Shown one piece after another: positions 7,093 through 13,522 of a DNA stretch of 13,522 bases. The translations under genes and the position numbers were made by a program. This stretch comes from Burkholderiaceae bacterium. GTDB taxonomy: Bacteria; Pseudomonadota; Gammaproteobacteria; Burkholderiales; Burkholderiaceae. The DNA lies in assembly GCA_022701965.1 (NCBI GenBank), contig JAKONL010000366.1, positions 1 through 13,522 of the forward strand, given 5' to 3'. Each line of letters starts with the position of its first letter. Within the stretch, counting starts at the first letter, position 1. Below the pieces are notes generated by a model. That model ran no database searches and was not told where the DNA came from. It was given only the letters and a program-made list of their open reading frames with translations.

Positions 7093-8595
7093 TCAACCGG
7101 CTCGCGTTCGCGCGGGGCCCAGTCGCGCCCAAGCGACCCGGCACTTCGAGATCGCCTGTGCTTCCGGGCCCGGCGGCCGGCCGGCGAGGTGCCATAGCCC
7201 GATGGCGGAAGCCAGGTAGAGCACGAAGAAAACGAGCACGCCGGGCACCACGAGCACGAGCAATTCCGGCGTGGACGGCAGCGCCGGGCCGAACCGCCCG
7301 AGCGCGAGCAGCCACAGCACCGCGGGAAGCGTCGCCAACGCCGTTCGCGCGACGGCGCCGAGCTGCTCGACGACCGGGATGCCGATCAATCGCCTGACGA
7401 TCGTCATTGCGATCAGCGATGCGCCCGTCGTGGCGATCGCGGCGCCGGCGATGGCGCCCGCGATACCGCCGAACCATGCGCCGGCCGCGACCAGCGGCAG
7501 CCGTAGCGCGAGCTCGGCGAGATTGCGCATCGCGAGCCGTCTCGTCTCGTTCAATGCCAGCGCGAGCGGCGAGACGAACACGGCCGGAATCCCGAGCACC
7601 AGCACCGCGGTGTTCCATCGAAGCCAGTCCGCGGCCGGCAGCCAGCGCTCGCCCAGGGCGAGGGCGACGACGGCTTCGGGCCATGCGATGAACACGCCCC
7701 ATACCGGCATCAACATGAACGCTCCGGCGCGCGACAGCTGCAGGTAGGCCGCGGCCCGCCGTGACGGAGCCGCCGACAGCATCGCGATCGCCGGCTTGTG
7801 CAGGGGCGTGATCAGGGCCTGCACCGGGATCTCCGCCAGCTGTCGGCTCATCGCGTACTGCCCGAATTCGATCGCGCCGGACACCCTGGGAAGGACCATC
7901 CGGTCCACCTGCCAGTTCAGGGCGCCGCACAGCTGGGCGACGAAGTTCCAGCCGATCACGCCGGAGAATTCGCGCCACTCGACCAGGGTCAGGCGCGGGC
8001 GCAGCGGTGCCACGATGTAGGACAGGACGGTTCCCGCCAGCGGGCCGCAGACCGTGGCGGCCGCGATGGCCCAGTAGCTGTGCGTCGTCGCCGCGACGGC
8101 CAGGGCCACCGCGAAGGCCACCGCCTTGCCGCCCAGCTCGATCGCCGCGTCGGGTCGGGGATCGAAGGCGCGGTTGTATTCGACCAGGCGAGGGCTGGCC
8201 ATCCCGCGGCAGGCCGGGGCGAGCGACAGCACCGCGAGCAGCGCCACCAGCCGGGGCTCCTCGCTGAACGCGGCCAGCGGCACCGCGAGCAGCACCAGCA
8301 TGGCCGCGACGAGCAGGCCTCGAAGCAGGCCCAGCGTGAAGGCCGTGTGGAGCCTGTCCGGCGTGAGCGCATCGACACGGATCAGCGTCGCGGCGACCGG
8401 CAGCTCGAACAGGGCCTCGACGACGAAGACCACCGCCATCGCGATCGCGATGAGACCGAACTGGTCCGGACCGACGAGGCGCGCCAAGCACAGCAGCAGG
8501 ACGAGGTCGATCGCCTTGGCCACGATGCGCGAGCCGATCGCCCAGGCGCCCGCATCGAACGCCCGACGGCTGGTAGAGATGATTTCAGCGTGCAT
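7093..8595 (-). CDS. Wzx-like oligosaccharide flippase
   Basis: This 500-residue polytopic protein has about a dozen or more hydrophobic segments spread over its whole length, including VLLLCLARLVG, AMAVVFVVEALF, LLVAAMLVLLAVPLAAF and LLVLVVPGVLVFFVLYLASAIGLW near the end. The first region, with GSRIVAKAIDLVLLLCLARLVGPDQFG, is typical of the MOP-superfamily polysaccharide flippases: an early helix, then LxPxxFGxxA. These move undecaprenyl-pyrophosphate-linked repeat units across the inner membrane. The start ATG (8593-8595) lies inside the polymerase gene, with an 11-base overlap, so re-initiation after the upstream stop is likely. Neighbouring Wzy-like and priming enzymes make the Wzx role more likely than a drug-efflux role. 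Sequence identity in this family is low, so assignment rests on topology and context. Confidence 0.82.
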   Translation of the reverse strand: MHAEIISTSRRAFDAGAWAIGSRIVAKAIDLVLLLCLARLVGPDQFGLIAIAMAVVFVVEALFELPVAATLIRVDALTPDRLHTAFTLGLLRGLLVAAMLVLLAVPLAAFSEEPRLVALLAVLSLAPACRGMASPRLVEYNRAFDPRPDAAIELGGKAVAFAVALAVAATTHSYWAIAAATVCGPLAGTVLSYIVAPLRPRLTLVEWREFSGVIGWNFVAQLCGALNWQVDRMVLPRVSGAIEFGQYAMSRQLAEIPVQALITPLHKPAIAMLSAAPSRRAAAYLQLSRAGAFMLMPVWGVFIAWPEAVVALALGERWLPAADWLRWNTAVLVLGIPAVFVSPLALALNETRRLAMRNLAELALRLPLVAAGAWFGGIAGAIAGAAIATTGASLIAMTIVRRLIGIPVVEQLGAVARTALATLPAVLWLLALGRFGPALPSTPELLVLVVPGVLVFFVLYLASAIGLWHLAGRPPGPEAQAISKCRVAWARLGPARTRAG

Positions 8596-10015
8596 GCCAC
8601 CGCCCGATCTGCGGGCGCCGGCGTGGCTGCACCTGGGGGCCGACCGCGACCGCGACCGCGAAACCGTAGAGGAACGCGTTGAACAGCCCGAAGTCGGGCG
8701 TGGTGCCGACGGTCAGTATCGCGAGGAACGCGGGCACGTAGGCGCAGCGGCAGGCCGAGAGGATGGCCTGGCCGCGGACGTCGGCGTGCGGGGCCTTGCC
8801 GAAGAACAGGCATCGCAGGACGAACGTGAAATAGAGCGCGGCGCCGACGATGCCCGCATTGCTCGCGACAGCGATCGCGAAGTTCGACGCCCGCGTGCCG
8901 CCGAGGCCGACGCCCAGCCCGCCGGTGGCCCACAGCGCGTTCCAGGAAACCGTGTTCCAGAGGCTGCGCTCCTCGAACGAGCTGCTGTTCGACTTCTGGA
9001 ACACCATCACGTCGAGCATCTCGACGAGCGGCGAGAACACGCGCGGGACGGCGATCAGCAACAGCAGGATCGTCGCCGCCACCGCCAGGCCGGCGCAGAA
9101 CTCCGTGGCGATGCCTCGGCGCAGGAGCGGATTGCGCCGCACGGCGAGGAATCGCCAGGTCCATTCCGCGACCGCCACGGCGGCGAAGGCCGCGAGTCCG
9201 AGATAGGCCGACGAGGAGGTCGAGAGCCAGACGAGCACCAGCAGCGCGCAGCACTGGAGGGGAACGATGCGATCGCGCAGGATGCCCGCCGGCATGGCGC
9301 GCCGGAAGAAGTAGAGCGCCGGCAGGAAGCACAGGAGCAGTGCGCCATACGACGACGCCTCCGGCATCAGGCCGACCACACGCCGGCTGTCCAGGATCTC
9401 GTTGTCCGTCATCAGCGTGTAGCTCGCCGTCCTGAAGGCGTCGAGCAGCGGCTGCACGGGCACGAACTTCGACGAGAAATCCAGGATGCCGCTGGCGATG
9501 GCGATGCCGGCGCCCAGACACAGCGCCTGCATCGCGTGCAGACGGTCCCGCTCGCTGCGCAGCAGGCGTGCGAACGCGAAGACGGCGAGCACCGAGATCG
9601 TGACGTAGACGAACTGCGAGAGGTTCTGGGCGCTGGGCGCCAGCATCGCCGCGCTCACCAACCCGGCCGGACGCACCGGAATCACCTCCACGGCCCCGCC
9701 GTACAGCCGCGGCATGAACACCGTCGCGATGCCGGCCACGAGCCAGAACTGCGACAGGTAGAGCAGCCCCGACGGCTTCAGCGCCAGCACCAGGGCCCTT
9801 GCCGGACCGCCGGGCGCGAGCAGTTCCCTGCCGACCAGCATCGACGCGACGACGGGCGTGGGTGTCAGGGTCAGGCCGCCGGTCAGCTCGGTCGGAATCA
9901 CGGCGAACGAGCCGAACGGCATCGTGGCGAAGAACAGGTGGATCGACACGTGCCTAGGACGGCACGCGCCCAGCGCCAGGGCGATCCAGAACACGGCGAT
10001 GGGCACGGCCTCCAT
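8585..10015 (-). CDS. Wzy-like polysaccharide polymerase (O-antigen ligase/polymerase family)
   Basis: This 476-residue integral membrane protein has around ten or more hydrophobic helices and no soluble enzymatic domain. The middle carries a larger loop with EILDSRRVVGLMPEAS and then YGALLLCFLPALYFF, as in proteins of the Wzy/WaaL class. The C-terminal third has GGLGVGLGGTRASNFAIAVA followed by NAGIVGAALYF, closely resembling the 'GxGxGsxRxSsxxxxxxxxxGxiG' pattern of Wzy polymerases. It would join flipped repeat units on the periplasmic side, with chain length set by the Wzc-type protein at 1438. The start ATG (10013-10015) overlaps the upstream stop as TGATG. A ligase role is possible from family alone, but a flippase and a co-polymerase in the same locus favour polymerase. 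Confidence 0.8.
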   Translation of the reverse strand: MEAVPIAVFWIALALGACRPRHVSIHLFFATMPFGSFAVIPTELTGGLTLTPTPVVASMLVGRELLAPGGPARALVLALKPSGLLYLSQFWLVAGIATVFMPRLYGGAVEVIPVRPAGLVSAAMLAPSAQNLSQFVYVTISVLAVFAFARLLRSERDRLHAMQALCLGAGIAIASGILDFSSKFVPVQPLLDAFRTASYTLMTDNEILDSRRVVGLMPEASSYGALLLCFLPALYFFRRAMPAGILRDRIVPLQCCALLVLVWLSTSSSAYLGLAAFAAVAVAEWTWRFLAVRRNPLLRRGIATEFCAGLAVAATILLLLIAVPRVFSPLVEMLDVMVFQKSNSSSFEERSLWNTVSWNALWATGGLGVGLGGTRASNFAIAVASNAGIVGAALYFTFVLRCLFFGKAPHADVRGQAILSACRCAYVPAFLAILTVGTTPDFGLFNAFLYGFAVAVAVGPQVQPRRRPQIGRWHAR

Positions 10016-11130
10016 CAGGCGGCCCGCCCGCGTGCGGACGCCGCATCGTGCTTCTGGAGGTAGGAGCCGATCAGTTCCGCCAGCCGGCTCCTGCAGACCT
10101 GCGTGTCGAACGATCGAGCGTGAGCCTGCATCACGTCGGCGCTGAACAGGTGGGAAGCCGACTCGAAGCGAGCGAGCGCATCGGCCAGTGCTTCGACGGT
10201 CTGCTCGTGGAACAGGATGCCGGTCCTGCCGTCGATCACCGTTTCGAGCGCGCCGCCCCGGGCGAATGCGATCACGGGCCTGCCGCTCGCCATGACCTCC
10301 AGCGGCACGATGCCGAAATCCTCGATCCCCGGATAGATCAGCGCCTTGCAGTTCGCGAAATGCCGTGCGAGGGCCGCGTCGTCGGCCGCATCAGCGAAGC
10401 GGACGGTGGGACCGGCCATCTGCCGCAACGCCCGGGTCGCACCCGAACCGACGACCAGCAATTCGCGCCCGGTGCGGTTGCAGGCCTCGATCGCGATCTC
10501 GATCCGCTTGTACGGGGTGATCTGGCCGGCGCACAGGTAGTAGCTGCCGCTCTCGTGCGCCGGGCCGAAGCGGGAGACGTCCACCGGCGGGTTCACGACC
10601 TCCGCGCAGCGGTGGTAGTAACGCTCGATGCGACGCGCGACGTAGGCGGAATTGGCGATGAAGTGATCGACCCGGTGCGACGTGCTGACGTCCCATTGCC
10701 GCAGCCACGGCGCGGCCAGCGTCATGAACAGCTTCGCGACTGGGCCGGCCGCGGCGCGGTACTGGGGATAGAGGTCCCAGATGTAGCGCATCGGCGAATG
10801 GCAGTAGCAGATATGGAGCGCGTCAGGACCGGGCACGATGCCCTTCGCGGGGCCGGCCTCGCTGGAGACGATCAGGTCGTAGCCGGTGAGGTCGAACGAC
10901 TCCAGCGCATACGGCATCAGCGGCAGCATCTTCTGGTAGTGGCGCACCCCGCCGATCCTCTGCAGGAACGACGTGACGATACGGTGGCGGCGCAGCTTCC
11001 CGGAGATCGCCGCGGGGTCGCAGACCAGCGTGAAGATGTCCGCTTGCGGGTACAGGTCGCAAAGGACCTCCAGGACCTTCTCGCCGCCGCGCATGCCGAC
11101 CAGCCAGTAGTGAACGATGGCGACTTTCAT
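10015..11130 (-). CDS. GT4 family glycosyltransferase, WbaZ/mannosyltransferase-like
   Basis: This 371-residue GT-B enzyme begins MKVAIVHYWLVGMRGGEKVLE, a strand and glycine-rich loop typical of a GT4 subgroup often annotated as mannosyltransferase. It contains CYCHSPMRYIWDLYPQY (108-124), characteristic of that subgroup, then NPPVD (180-184), GQITPYKRIEIAIEA (202-216) and an intact EX7E motif, EDFGIVPLE, with Glu270 and Glu278. The start is the ATG at 11128-11130, seven bases after the preceding stop; upstream in-frame codons read as low-complexity and precede the conserved N-terminus. It overlaps the polymerase gene by one base. It likely extends the priming sugar early in repeat-unit assembly. 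The mannose donor is a family-level guess, not something the sequence proves. Confidence 0.83.
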   Translation of the reverse strand: MKVAIVHYWLVGMRGGEKVLEVLCDLYPQADIFTLVCDPAAISGKLRRHRIVTSFLQRIGGVRHYQKMLPLMPYALESFDLTGYDLIVSSEAGPAKGIVPGPDALHICYCHSPMRYIWDLYPQYRAAAGPVAKLFMTLAAPWLRQWDVSTSHRVDHFIANSAYVARRIERYYHRCAEVVNPPVDVSRFGPAHESGSYYLCAGQITPYKRIEIAIEACNRTGRELLVVGSGATRALRQMAGPTVRFADAADDAALARHFANCKALIYPGIEDFGIVPLEVMASGRPVIAFARGGALETVIDGRTGILFHEQTVEALADALARFESASHLFSADVMQAHARSFDTQVCRSRLAELIGSYLQKHDAASARGRAA

Positions 11131-11137
11131 CGGCTGC

Positions 11138-12217
11138 TCACCACAGGGTCGAATAGGCGGTGATGAGCTTGGCCTGGAAGGCCGACTCGTCGAATCGCGC
11201 GCTCGCCGCATGGCGGGCGGCGGTTCCGATCGAGTTGCGCAACGCGGCGTCGTCGACCAGTTCGGCGACCCTGGCCACCATGTCGCTTTCGGAGGCGCAC
11301 AGGAAACCCGTGCGTCCGTCCACGATCACTTCGCGGTGCTGCCTGCAGTCGAGCGCGACGCAGGGCAGTCCGGCCGCCATGGCCTGCACGAGGAAGAAGG
11401 GAAATCCTCCCGCCGGCCAGGGCGTCACGTGGATCCAGGCCGATCGCAGGGCATGCGCGCACTCGTCGTCGCGCAGGCAGGACCGCACGGCGATGCCCGC
11501 AGCCTGCAGCTTGCGCTCCTTGCCGCCCGCGGCCTGGCCTAGCCACGCGAATTCCAGCCCCAGCTCTTCGCCGCTGAGCTGGACGGCCAGTCGGCAGAAG
11601 AGCTCGATACCCTTCGCGTTCTCCTCGCGCCCGGAGCCGAGGATCAGCGGCGCCTTCGATTCCTCGCGCGGCGTCGTGAAGAACACGTCGCTGACCGGGC
11701 ACTCCACCCGGTCGGCCGGCACGCTGCGGTGGCCTCCATCGCTGCAATGCGACGCGGGCACGATGGCCGAGTTCCGGAGCGCACCGGCGCCCCGCATCGT
11801 CATCCGGATCGGCAGGTCGAGGACCCTGAGCGATCGGGAGCCGTACGGCGAATAGAACACCGGTATGCCGCGGCTGGACGCACCGCGCAGCTTCCAGCGG
11901 ATCGACAGGAGGGGCAGCACGCCGTGCGCGTGCACGGCCCCCGGCCCCGAACGGTCGAACTCCCGCTCGAACGCGTCGAGAACGGCGATCCACTGATGGA
12001 CCGGATTGGGCGTCGCCGCGACGCGAACGACGCTCGCGTAGGGTACGAATCGCTCGACGTTGTGCCGGAACTCCGGAGCGTCTATCAGCACGACCTTCTG
12101 GGATCGCCGACGCGCCGCCAGTGCGCGGACCGCCGGGCCGAGGAAGCTGAAGACGTCGTCCGTGACGCGGCCCGCCACGTGCAGGATTCCCGTGGCTTCG
12201 ACCCCCTCCCGCTTCAT
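11138..12217 (-). CDS. GT4-like glycosyltransferase lacking the EX7E glutamates
   Basis: This 359-residue GT-B type protein has an N-lobe start GILHVAGRVTDDVFSFLGP (10-28), VHAHGVLPLLSIRWKLRG (95-112), SPYGSRS (123-129), LGSGREENAKGIELF (193-207) and the C-lobe segment PAGGFPFFLVQAMAAGLP (268-285) followed by REVIVDGRTGFLC (295-307). The overall order is that of GT4 enzymes. Where most have two glutamates eight residues apart, this one has Gly270 and Gln278. It is the second gene of the operon, 40 bases after the priming transferase and seven before the next GT4. It may use an altered active site or have a non-catalytic or partner role. It is in-frame and intact, so it does not look like decay. 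The donor is unknown. Confidence 0.75.
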   Translation of the reverse strand: MKREGVEATGILHVAGRVTDDVFSFLGPAVRALAARRRSQKVVLIDAPEFRHNVERFVPYASVVRVAATPNPVHQWIAVLDAFEREFDRSGPGAVHAHGVLPLLSIRWKLRGASSRGIPVFYSPYGSRSLRVLDLPIRMTMRGAGALRNSAIVPASHCSDGGHRSVPADRVECPVSDVFFTTPREESKAPLILGSGREENAKGIELFCRLAVQLSGEELGLEFAWLGQAAGGKERKLQAAGIAVRSCLRDDECAHALRSAWIHVTPWPAGGFPFFLVQAMAAGLPCVALDCRQHREVIVDGRTGFLCASESDMVARVAELVDDAALRNSIGTAARHAASARFDESAFQAKLITAYSTLW

Positions 12218-12257
12218 CGCCAGCGCTCTCGCGGCATCGGATCGACGGCCGTGGCGG

Positions 12258-12869
12258 TCATCGCGCGCCGTTCCGCGACGCGACGACGCGAATCGTCATC
12301 AGCAGGATGGCCGCATCGCCTGCCATGGACCGGCTCTCGACATACCTGCGGTCGAAGGCGACGCGCTCGGCATAGGTCGTGTCGTTGCGGCCGCTGACCT
12401 GCCAGAGTCCGGTGATGCCCGGCGCGACGCTCAGGTAGTGCCAGCGGGCCGGCCCGTAACGCCCGAGTTCGGCGACGGTGATCGGGCGCGGTCCGACCAG
12501 CGCCATCTCGCCAGCCATCACGTTCAGGAGTTGCGGCAATTCGTCCAGGCTCGACCGGCGAAGGAAACGCCCGATCGGCGTGATGCGGGGATCGTCGGCG
12601 AGCTTCTGGTCGCGGGCCCATTCGGTCCGCGCCGCCTCGTCGCGCCGCAGGATGTCGGCGAGCACCTTCTCGGCATCGCGCCGCATGGTCCGGAATTTCC
12701 AGCACTTGAAGAGTCTTCCGTTCTTTCCGACGCGGTAATGCCCGAAGACGACCGGAGCGCCGTCGGTCCAGCAGATCAGGAATGCGATCGCGAGCAGCAG
12801 CGGACTGAGGAGGCAGAACAGCAGCAAAGCGACGAACTGGTTCAGCCGCAATGCGATCTGTTCGTTCAT
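12258..12869 (-). CDS. Undecaprenyl-phosphate sugar-1-phosphate transferase (small PglC-type), priming enzyme
   Basis: From the ATG at 12867-12869 this is a 203-residue member of the bacterial sugar transferase family (PF02397). It moves a sugar-1-phosphate from a nucleotide sugar to undecaprenyl phosphate, starting the repeat unit. A re-entrant hydrophobic helix with Ser22-Pro23 leads to YRVGKNGRLFKCWKFRTM (45-62), DPRITPIGRFLRRSSLDELPQ (93-113, catalytic Asp109-Glu110), MALVGPRP and GITGLWQVSGRN. The length equals the small PglC core without the extra membrane domains of WbaP. The start is uncertain. A GTG at 12930-12932 would add 21 residues with partly coding-like codons and a GGGG at a ribosome-site distance. 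A TTG at 12993-12995 would lie upstream of the predicted sigma-54 transcript start and is unlikely. The gene heads the operon. Confidence 0.87.
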   Translation of the reverse strand: MNEQIALRLNQFVALLLFCLLSPLLLAIAFLICWTDGAPVVFGHYRVGKNGRLFKCWKFRTMRRDAEKVLADILRRDEAARTEWARDQKLADDPRITPIGRFLRRSSLDELPQLLNVMAGEMALVGPRPITVAELGRYGPARWHYLSVAPGITGLWQVSGRNDTTYAERVAFDRRYVESRSMAGDAAILLMTIRVVASRNGAR

Positions 12870-12896
12870 TTGCGGGCGCGCGACCGATCGGCGCGT

Positions 12897-12909
12897 CTGG
12901 AAAAAATCG
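12897..12909 (-). repeat. Motif CGATTTTTTCCAG shared with the co-polymerase leader
   Basis: On the - strand this segment reads CGATTTTTTCCAG. The co-polymerase upstream region has CGATTTTTTTCCAG at 1324-1337, the same apart from one extra T. Both lie between the AT-rich control DNA and the first firmly coding bases. If translation starts at GTG 12932, this copy also codes for part of ADFFQTRR. Confidence 0.3.
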
Positions 12910-12917
12910 GCGACGAA

Positions 12918-12975
12918 ATTTGCAGCATTCACAAAAGTTACCCCGCTTGCCAAGTGAACTGCTGCATTTGCAGCA
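12918..12975 (-). promoter_or_regulatory. Operon leader with two mutually exclusive stem-loops
   Basis: On the - strand TGCTGCA (12975-12969), TGCAGCA (12966-12960) and a second TGCTGCA (12927-12921) follow one another. The middle segment can pair with the first, giving a short tight hairpin. It can also pair with the last, where the stem extends through TTCAC/GTGAA (12957-12953 with 12932-12928) past one bulged G, giving 12 pairs and a 21-base loop. The longer stem buries the alternative GTG start codon. TGCTGCAAAT is also a 10-base direct repeat (12975-12966 and 12927-12918). The element lies just downstream of the predicted transcript start. A protein operator is an equally possible reading. 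Confidence 0.45.
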
Positions 12976-12995
12976 AATCTGTCTGAATAAATCAA

Positions 12996-13011
12996 AGCAC
13001 GTGGCGTGCCA
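12996..13011 (-). promoter_or_regulatory. Sigma-54 (RpoN) -24/-12 promoter of the polysaccharide operon
   Basis: The - strand reads TGGCACGCCACGTGCT. It matches the RpoN consensus TGGCACG-N4-TTGCW at all fixed positions but one (G for the first T of TTGC), and the GG and GC pairs have the exact ten-base separation. Transcription would start near 12985, about 115 bases before the ATG of the priming transferase. AT-rich DNA behind it gives room for an enhancer-binding protein site. The match is strong by eye; use in vivo is inferred. Confidence 0.68.
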
Positions 13012-13173
13012 TATCTTTAGACCGACCCTACCTACGGGATTTATTTTGCTACAAATTGACAATTACGCAGCGATTTACGCTTTCAAGTTAATGTTTGTCT
13101 ATATTCAGGATCTTTCAAAGCTTTATCTTTCTTTCTTTTAACGGTAACTCTGCAGCCTTCTACTTATTCTTAA

Positions 13174-13191
13174 CAATGCTGAATTCAATGC
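13174..13191 (-). repeat. Paired GCATTG motifs upstream of the operon promoter
   Basis: On the - strand GCATTG occurs at 13191-13186 and 13179-13174, a 12-base offset, around a TGAATTCA palindrome (13180-13187). They lie about 165-180 bases upstream of the sigma-54 element, a usual distance for enhancer-binding protein sites. The same hexamer occurs twice before the opposing co-polymerase gene. Confidence 0.35.
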
Positions 13192-13254
13192 CGAAGATTT
13201 TCATGTGACATTTATTAATCGCGATGGTGCGTTGCCACATGTGCTGCCGACGCG

Positions 13255-13273
13255 CGAACCGACTGGCGGTTCG
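13255..13273. repeat. Inverted repeat CGAACCG-ACTGG-CGGTTCG
   Basis: The 7-base arms at 13255-13261 and 13267-13273 are perfect inverted copies with a 5-base loop. It lies about 80 bases beyond the Lrp-like stop and just before the AT-rich region. It could help end transcription from the right, but no U-rich tract follows on the - strand. Confidence 0.35.
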
Positions 13274-13314
13274 GCGTGCCGGGTTGCTGGGATGTCGAAG
13301 GCCACGCGTGTGTC

Positions 13315-13349
13315 GACGCGGCCAGACGCGCGTTCGACGGCGCCGCGTC
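13315..13349 (-). terminator. Possible stem-loop terminator after the Lrp-like gene
   Basis: GACGCGGC (13315-13322) and GCCGCGTC (13342-13349) are perfect 8-base inverted copies with a 19-base loop, starting three bases after the Lrp-like stop at 13353-13355. The stem is GC-rich, but no U-rich tract follows, so it would be a non-classical terminator or 3'-end stabiliser. Confidence 0.35.
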
Positions 13350-13352
13350 AGG

Positions 13353-13522
13353 TCACGGCGCGACCGCAGCCACGGCGGTGCGGCGGTCGATCTTTCGGTT
13401 GAGCACGACCGAGGTCTGGGTCTGGCGGATGCCGTCGATCTGGCCGATCTGGTCGAGCAGCGCGTCGAGGCGCTCGTGGCTGGTGCAGCGGATGAACAGC
13501 ATGTAGTCGAACTGGCCGCTGA
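13353..13522 (-). CDS. Lrp/AsnC-family transcriptional regulator, C-terminal part
   Basis: The gene runs off the right edge; the last 56 codons are visible, ending in TGA at 13355-13353. The protein reads SGQFDYMLFIRCTSHERLDAL, then DQIGQIDGIRQTQTSVVLNRKIDRR. This is the C-terminal half of the Lrp/AsnC ligand-binding (RAM) domain: G-x-YDY-like strand, helix, a GI/V-R-x-TxTS turn and a last strand VVLNRKxDR. Such proteins are DNA-binding feast/famine regulators that sense amino acids or other small molecules; the helix-turn-helix lies outside the window. It points in the same direction as the polysaccharide operon but is separated by the AT-rich region and has its own possible terminator, so it is probably a separate unit. 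Confidence 0.8.
   Translation of the reverse strand, partial: SGQFDYMLFIRCTSHERLDALLDQIGQIDGIRQTQTSVVLNRKIDRRTAVAAVAP

Larger units (their letters stand above)
12996..13352. other. Gene-free, mostly AT-rich control region between operon and Lrp-like gene
   Basis: About 360 bases separate the operon promoter from the Lrp-like stop codon. From about 13010 to 13205 the DNA is strongly AT-rich, and it returns to high GC from about 13220. It holds AATTG-A-CAATT (13054-13064), TTACGC twice 12 bases apart (13063-13068, 13075-13080), a CTTT-rich tract (about 13111-13139), two CAATGC copies and two GC-rich inverted repeats near the Lrp end. I see no convincing gene; short open frames here lack coding character. 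Confidence 0.6.

Noticed and set aside
7031..8491. Alternative - strand frame overlapping the flippase gene and the start of the GT2 gene
   Set aside because: It gives an arginine- and glycine-rich translation with no family features. The flippase frame has regular hydrophobic helices.
8126..10063. 645-codon open frame on the + strand opposite the flippase and polymerase genes
   Set aside because: Its translation is charged low-complexity sequence with no motif. The - strand frames give clear membrane proteins with proper overlaps.
12993..12995. TTG as start of the priming transferase
   Set aside because: It lies ten bases upstream of the transcript start predicted from the sigma-54 element, its first codons are AT-rich and unlike the gene, and they fall outside the conserved family region.
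13056..13084. TTGACA at 13056-13061 as a + strand sigma-70 promoter
   Set aside because: No acceptable -10 box lies 16-18 bases downstream and no + strand gene follows. It is part of the AATTG-A-CAATT palindrome.
12870..13205. CRISPR array or mobile-element end in the repeat-bearing AT-rich region
   Set aside because: The repeats are short, unevenly spaced and few. There are no terminal inverted repeats, target duplications, transposase or cas genes.
13205..13506. Short + strand open frames at the right end
   Set aside because: They run antisense to the recognisable Lrp-family C-terminus or through repeat-rich intergenic DNA, with no ribosome-binding site or motif.

Overview
The window is about 13.5 kb of high-GC DNA (roughly two thirds G+C in the genes) from a Gram-negative bacterium. 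The protein types, the codon use and a near-consensus sigma-54 promoter fit a betaproteobacterium of the Burkholderiales/Rhodocyclales kind. That assignment is an inference from style; no taxonomic marker gene is present.

Layout. The left edge (1-1187, + strand) holds the 3' end of a nucleoside 2-deoxyribosyltransferase-like gene and a complete gene for a ModA-like periplasmic binding protein. Next comes an AT-rich regulatory stretch (about 1260-1437), then one + strand gene (1438-3642) for a Wzc-type polysaccharide co-polymerase whose kinase half has lost its signature residues. From the other side a tightly packed - strand operon of eight genes runs from about 12.9 kb down to 3665. In transcription order it encodes: a small membrane sugar-1-phosphate transferase (priming step); two GT4 glycosyltransferases; a Wzy-like polymerase; a Wzx-like flippase; a GT2 glycosyltransferase; a third GT4 glycosyltransferase; and a polysaccharide pyruvyl transferase. 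Many junctions overlap by 1-11 bases, so the genes are probably co-transcribed and translationally coupled. The operon and the co-polymerase gene converge on a perfect 7-bp stem-loop at 3643-3661. The right edge carries a second AT-rich regulatory stretch (about 12900-13205) and the 3' end of an Lrp/AsnC-family regulator on the - strand.

How it works together. The set describes a Wzx/Wzy-dependent exopolysaccharide or capsule pathway. The phosphosugar transferase loads the first sugar on undecaprenyl phosphate, four glycosyltransferases extend the repeat unit, and the pyruvyl transferase adds an acidic ketal. Wzx flips the unit, Wzy polymerises it, and the co-polymerase sets chain length and couples to export. 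No outer-membrane exporter (Wza type), tyrosine phosphatase or sugar-nucleotide synthesis gene lies in the window, so these must be elsewhere or just outside.

Points that stand out. (1) The Wzc homologue looks like a pseudo-kinase: Walker A lysine, the arginine of DxDxR and the C-terminal tyrosine cluster are all absent. (2) A very good sigma-54 -24/-12 element lies before the operon. It is followed by a leader in which one segment can pair with either of two partners. (3) Both AT-rich control regions contain paired GCATTG motifs facing their own gene. (4) One GT4 enzyme has lost both glutamates of its EX7E motif. I found no CRISPR array, tRNA, rRNA, insertion sequence or defence system.
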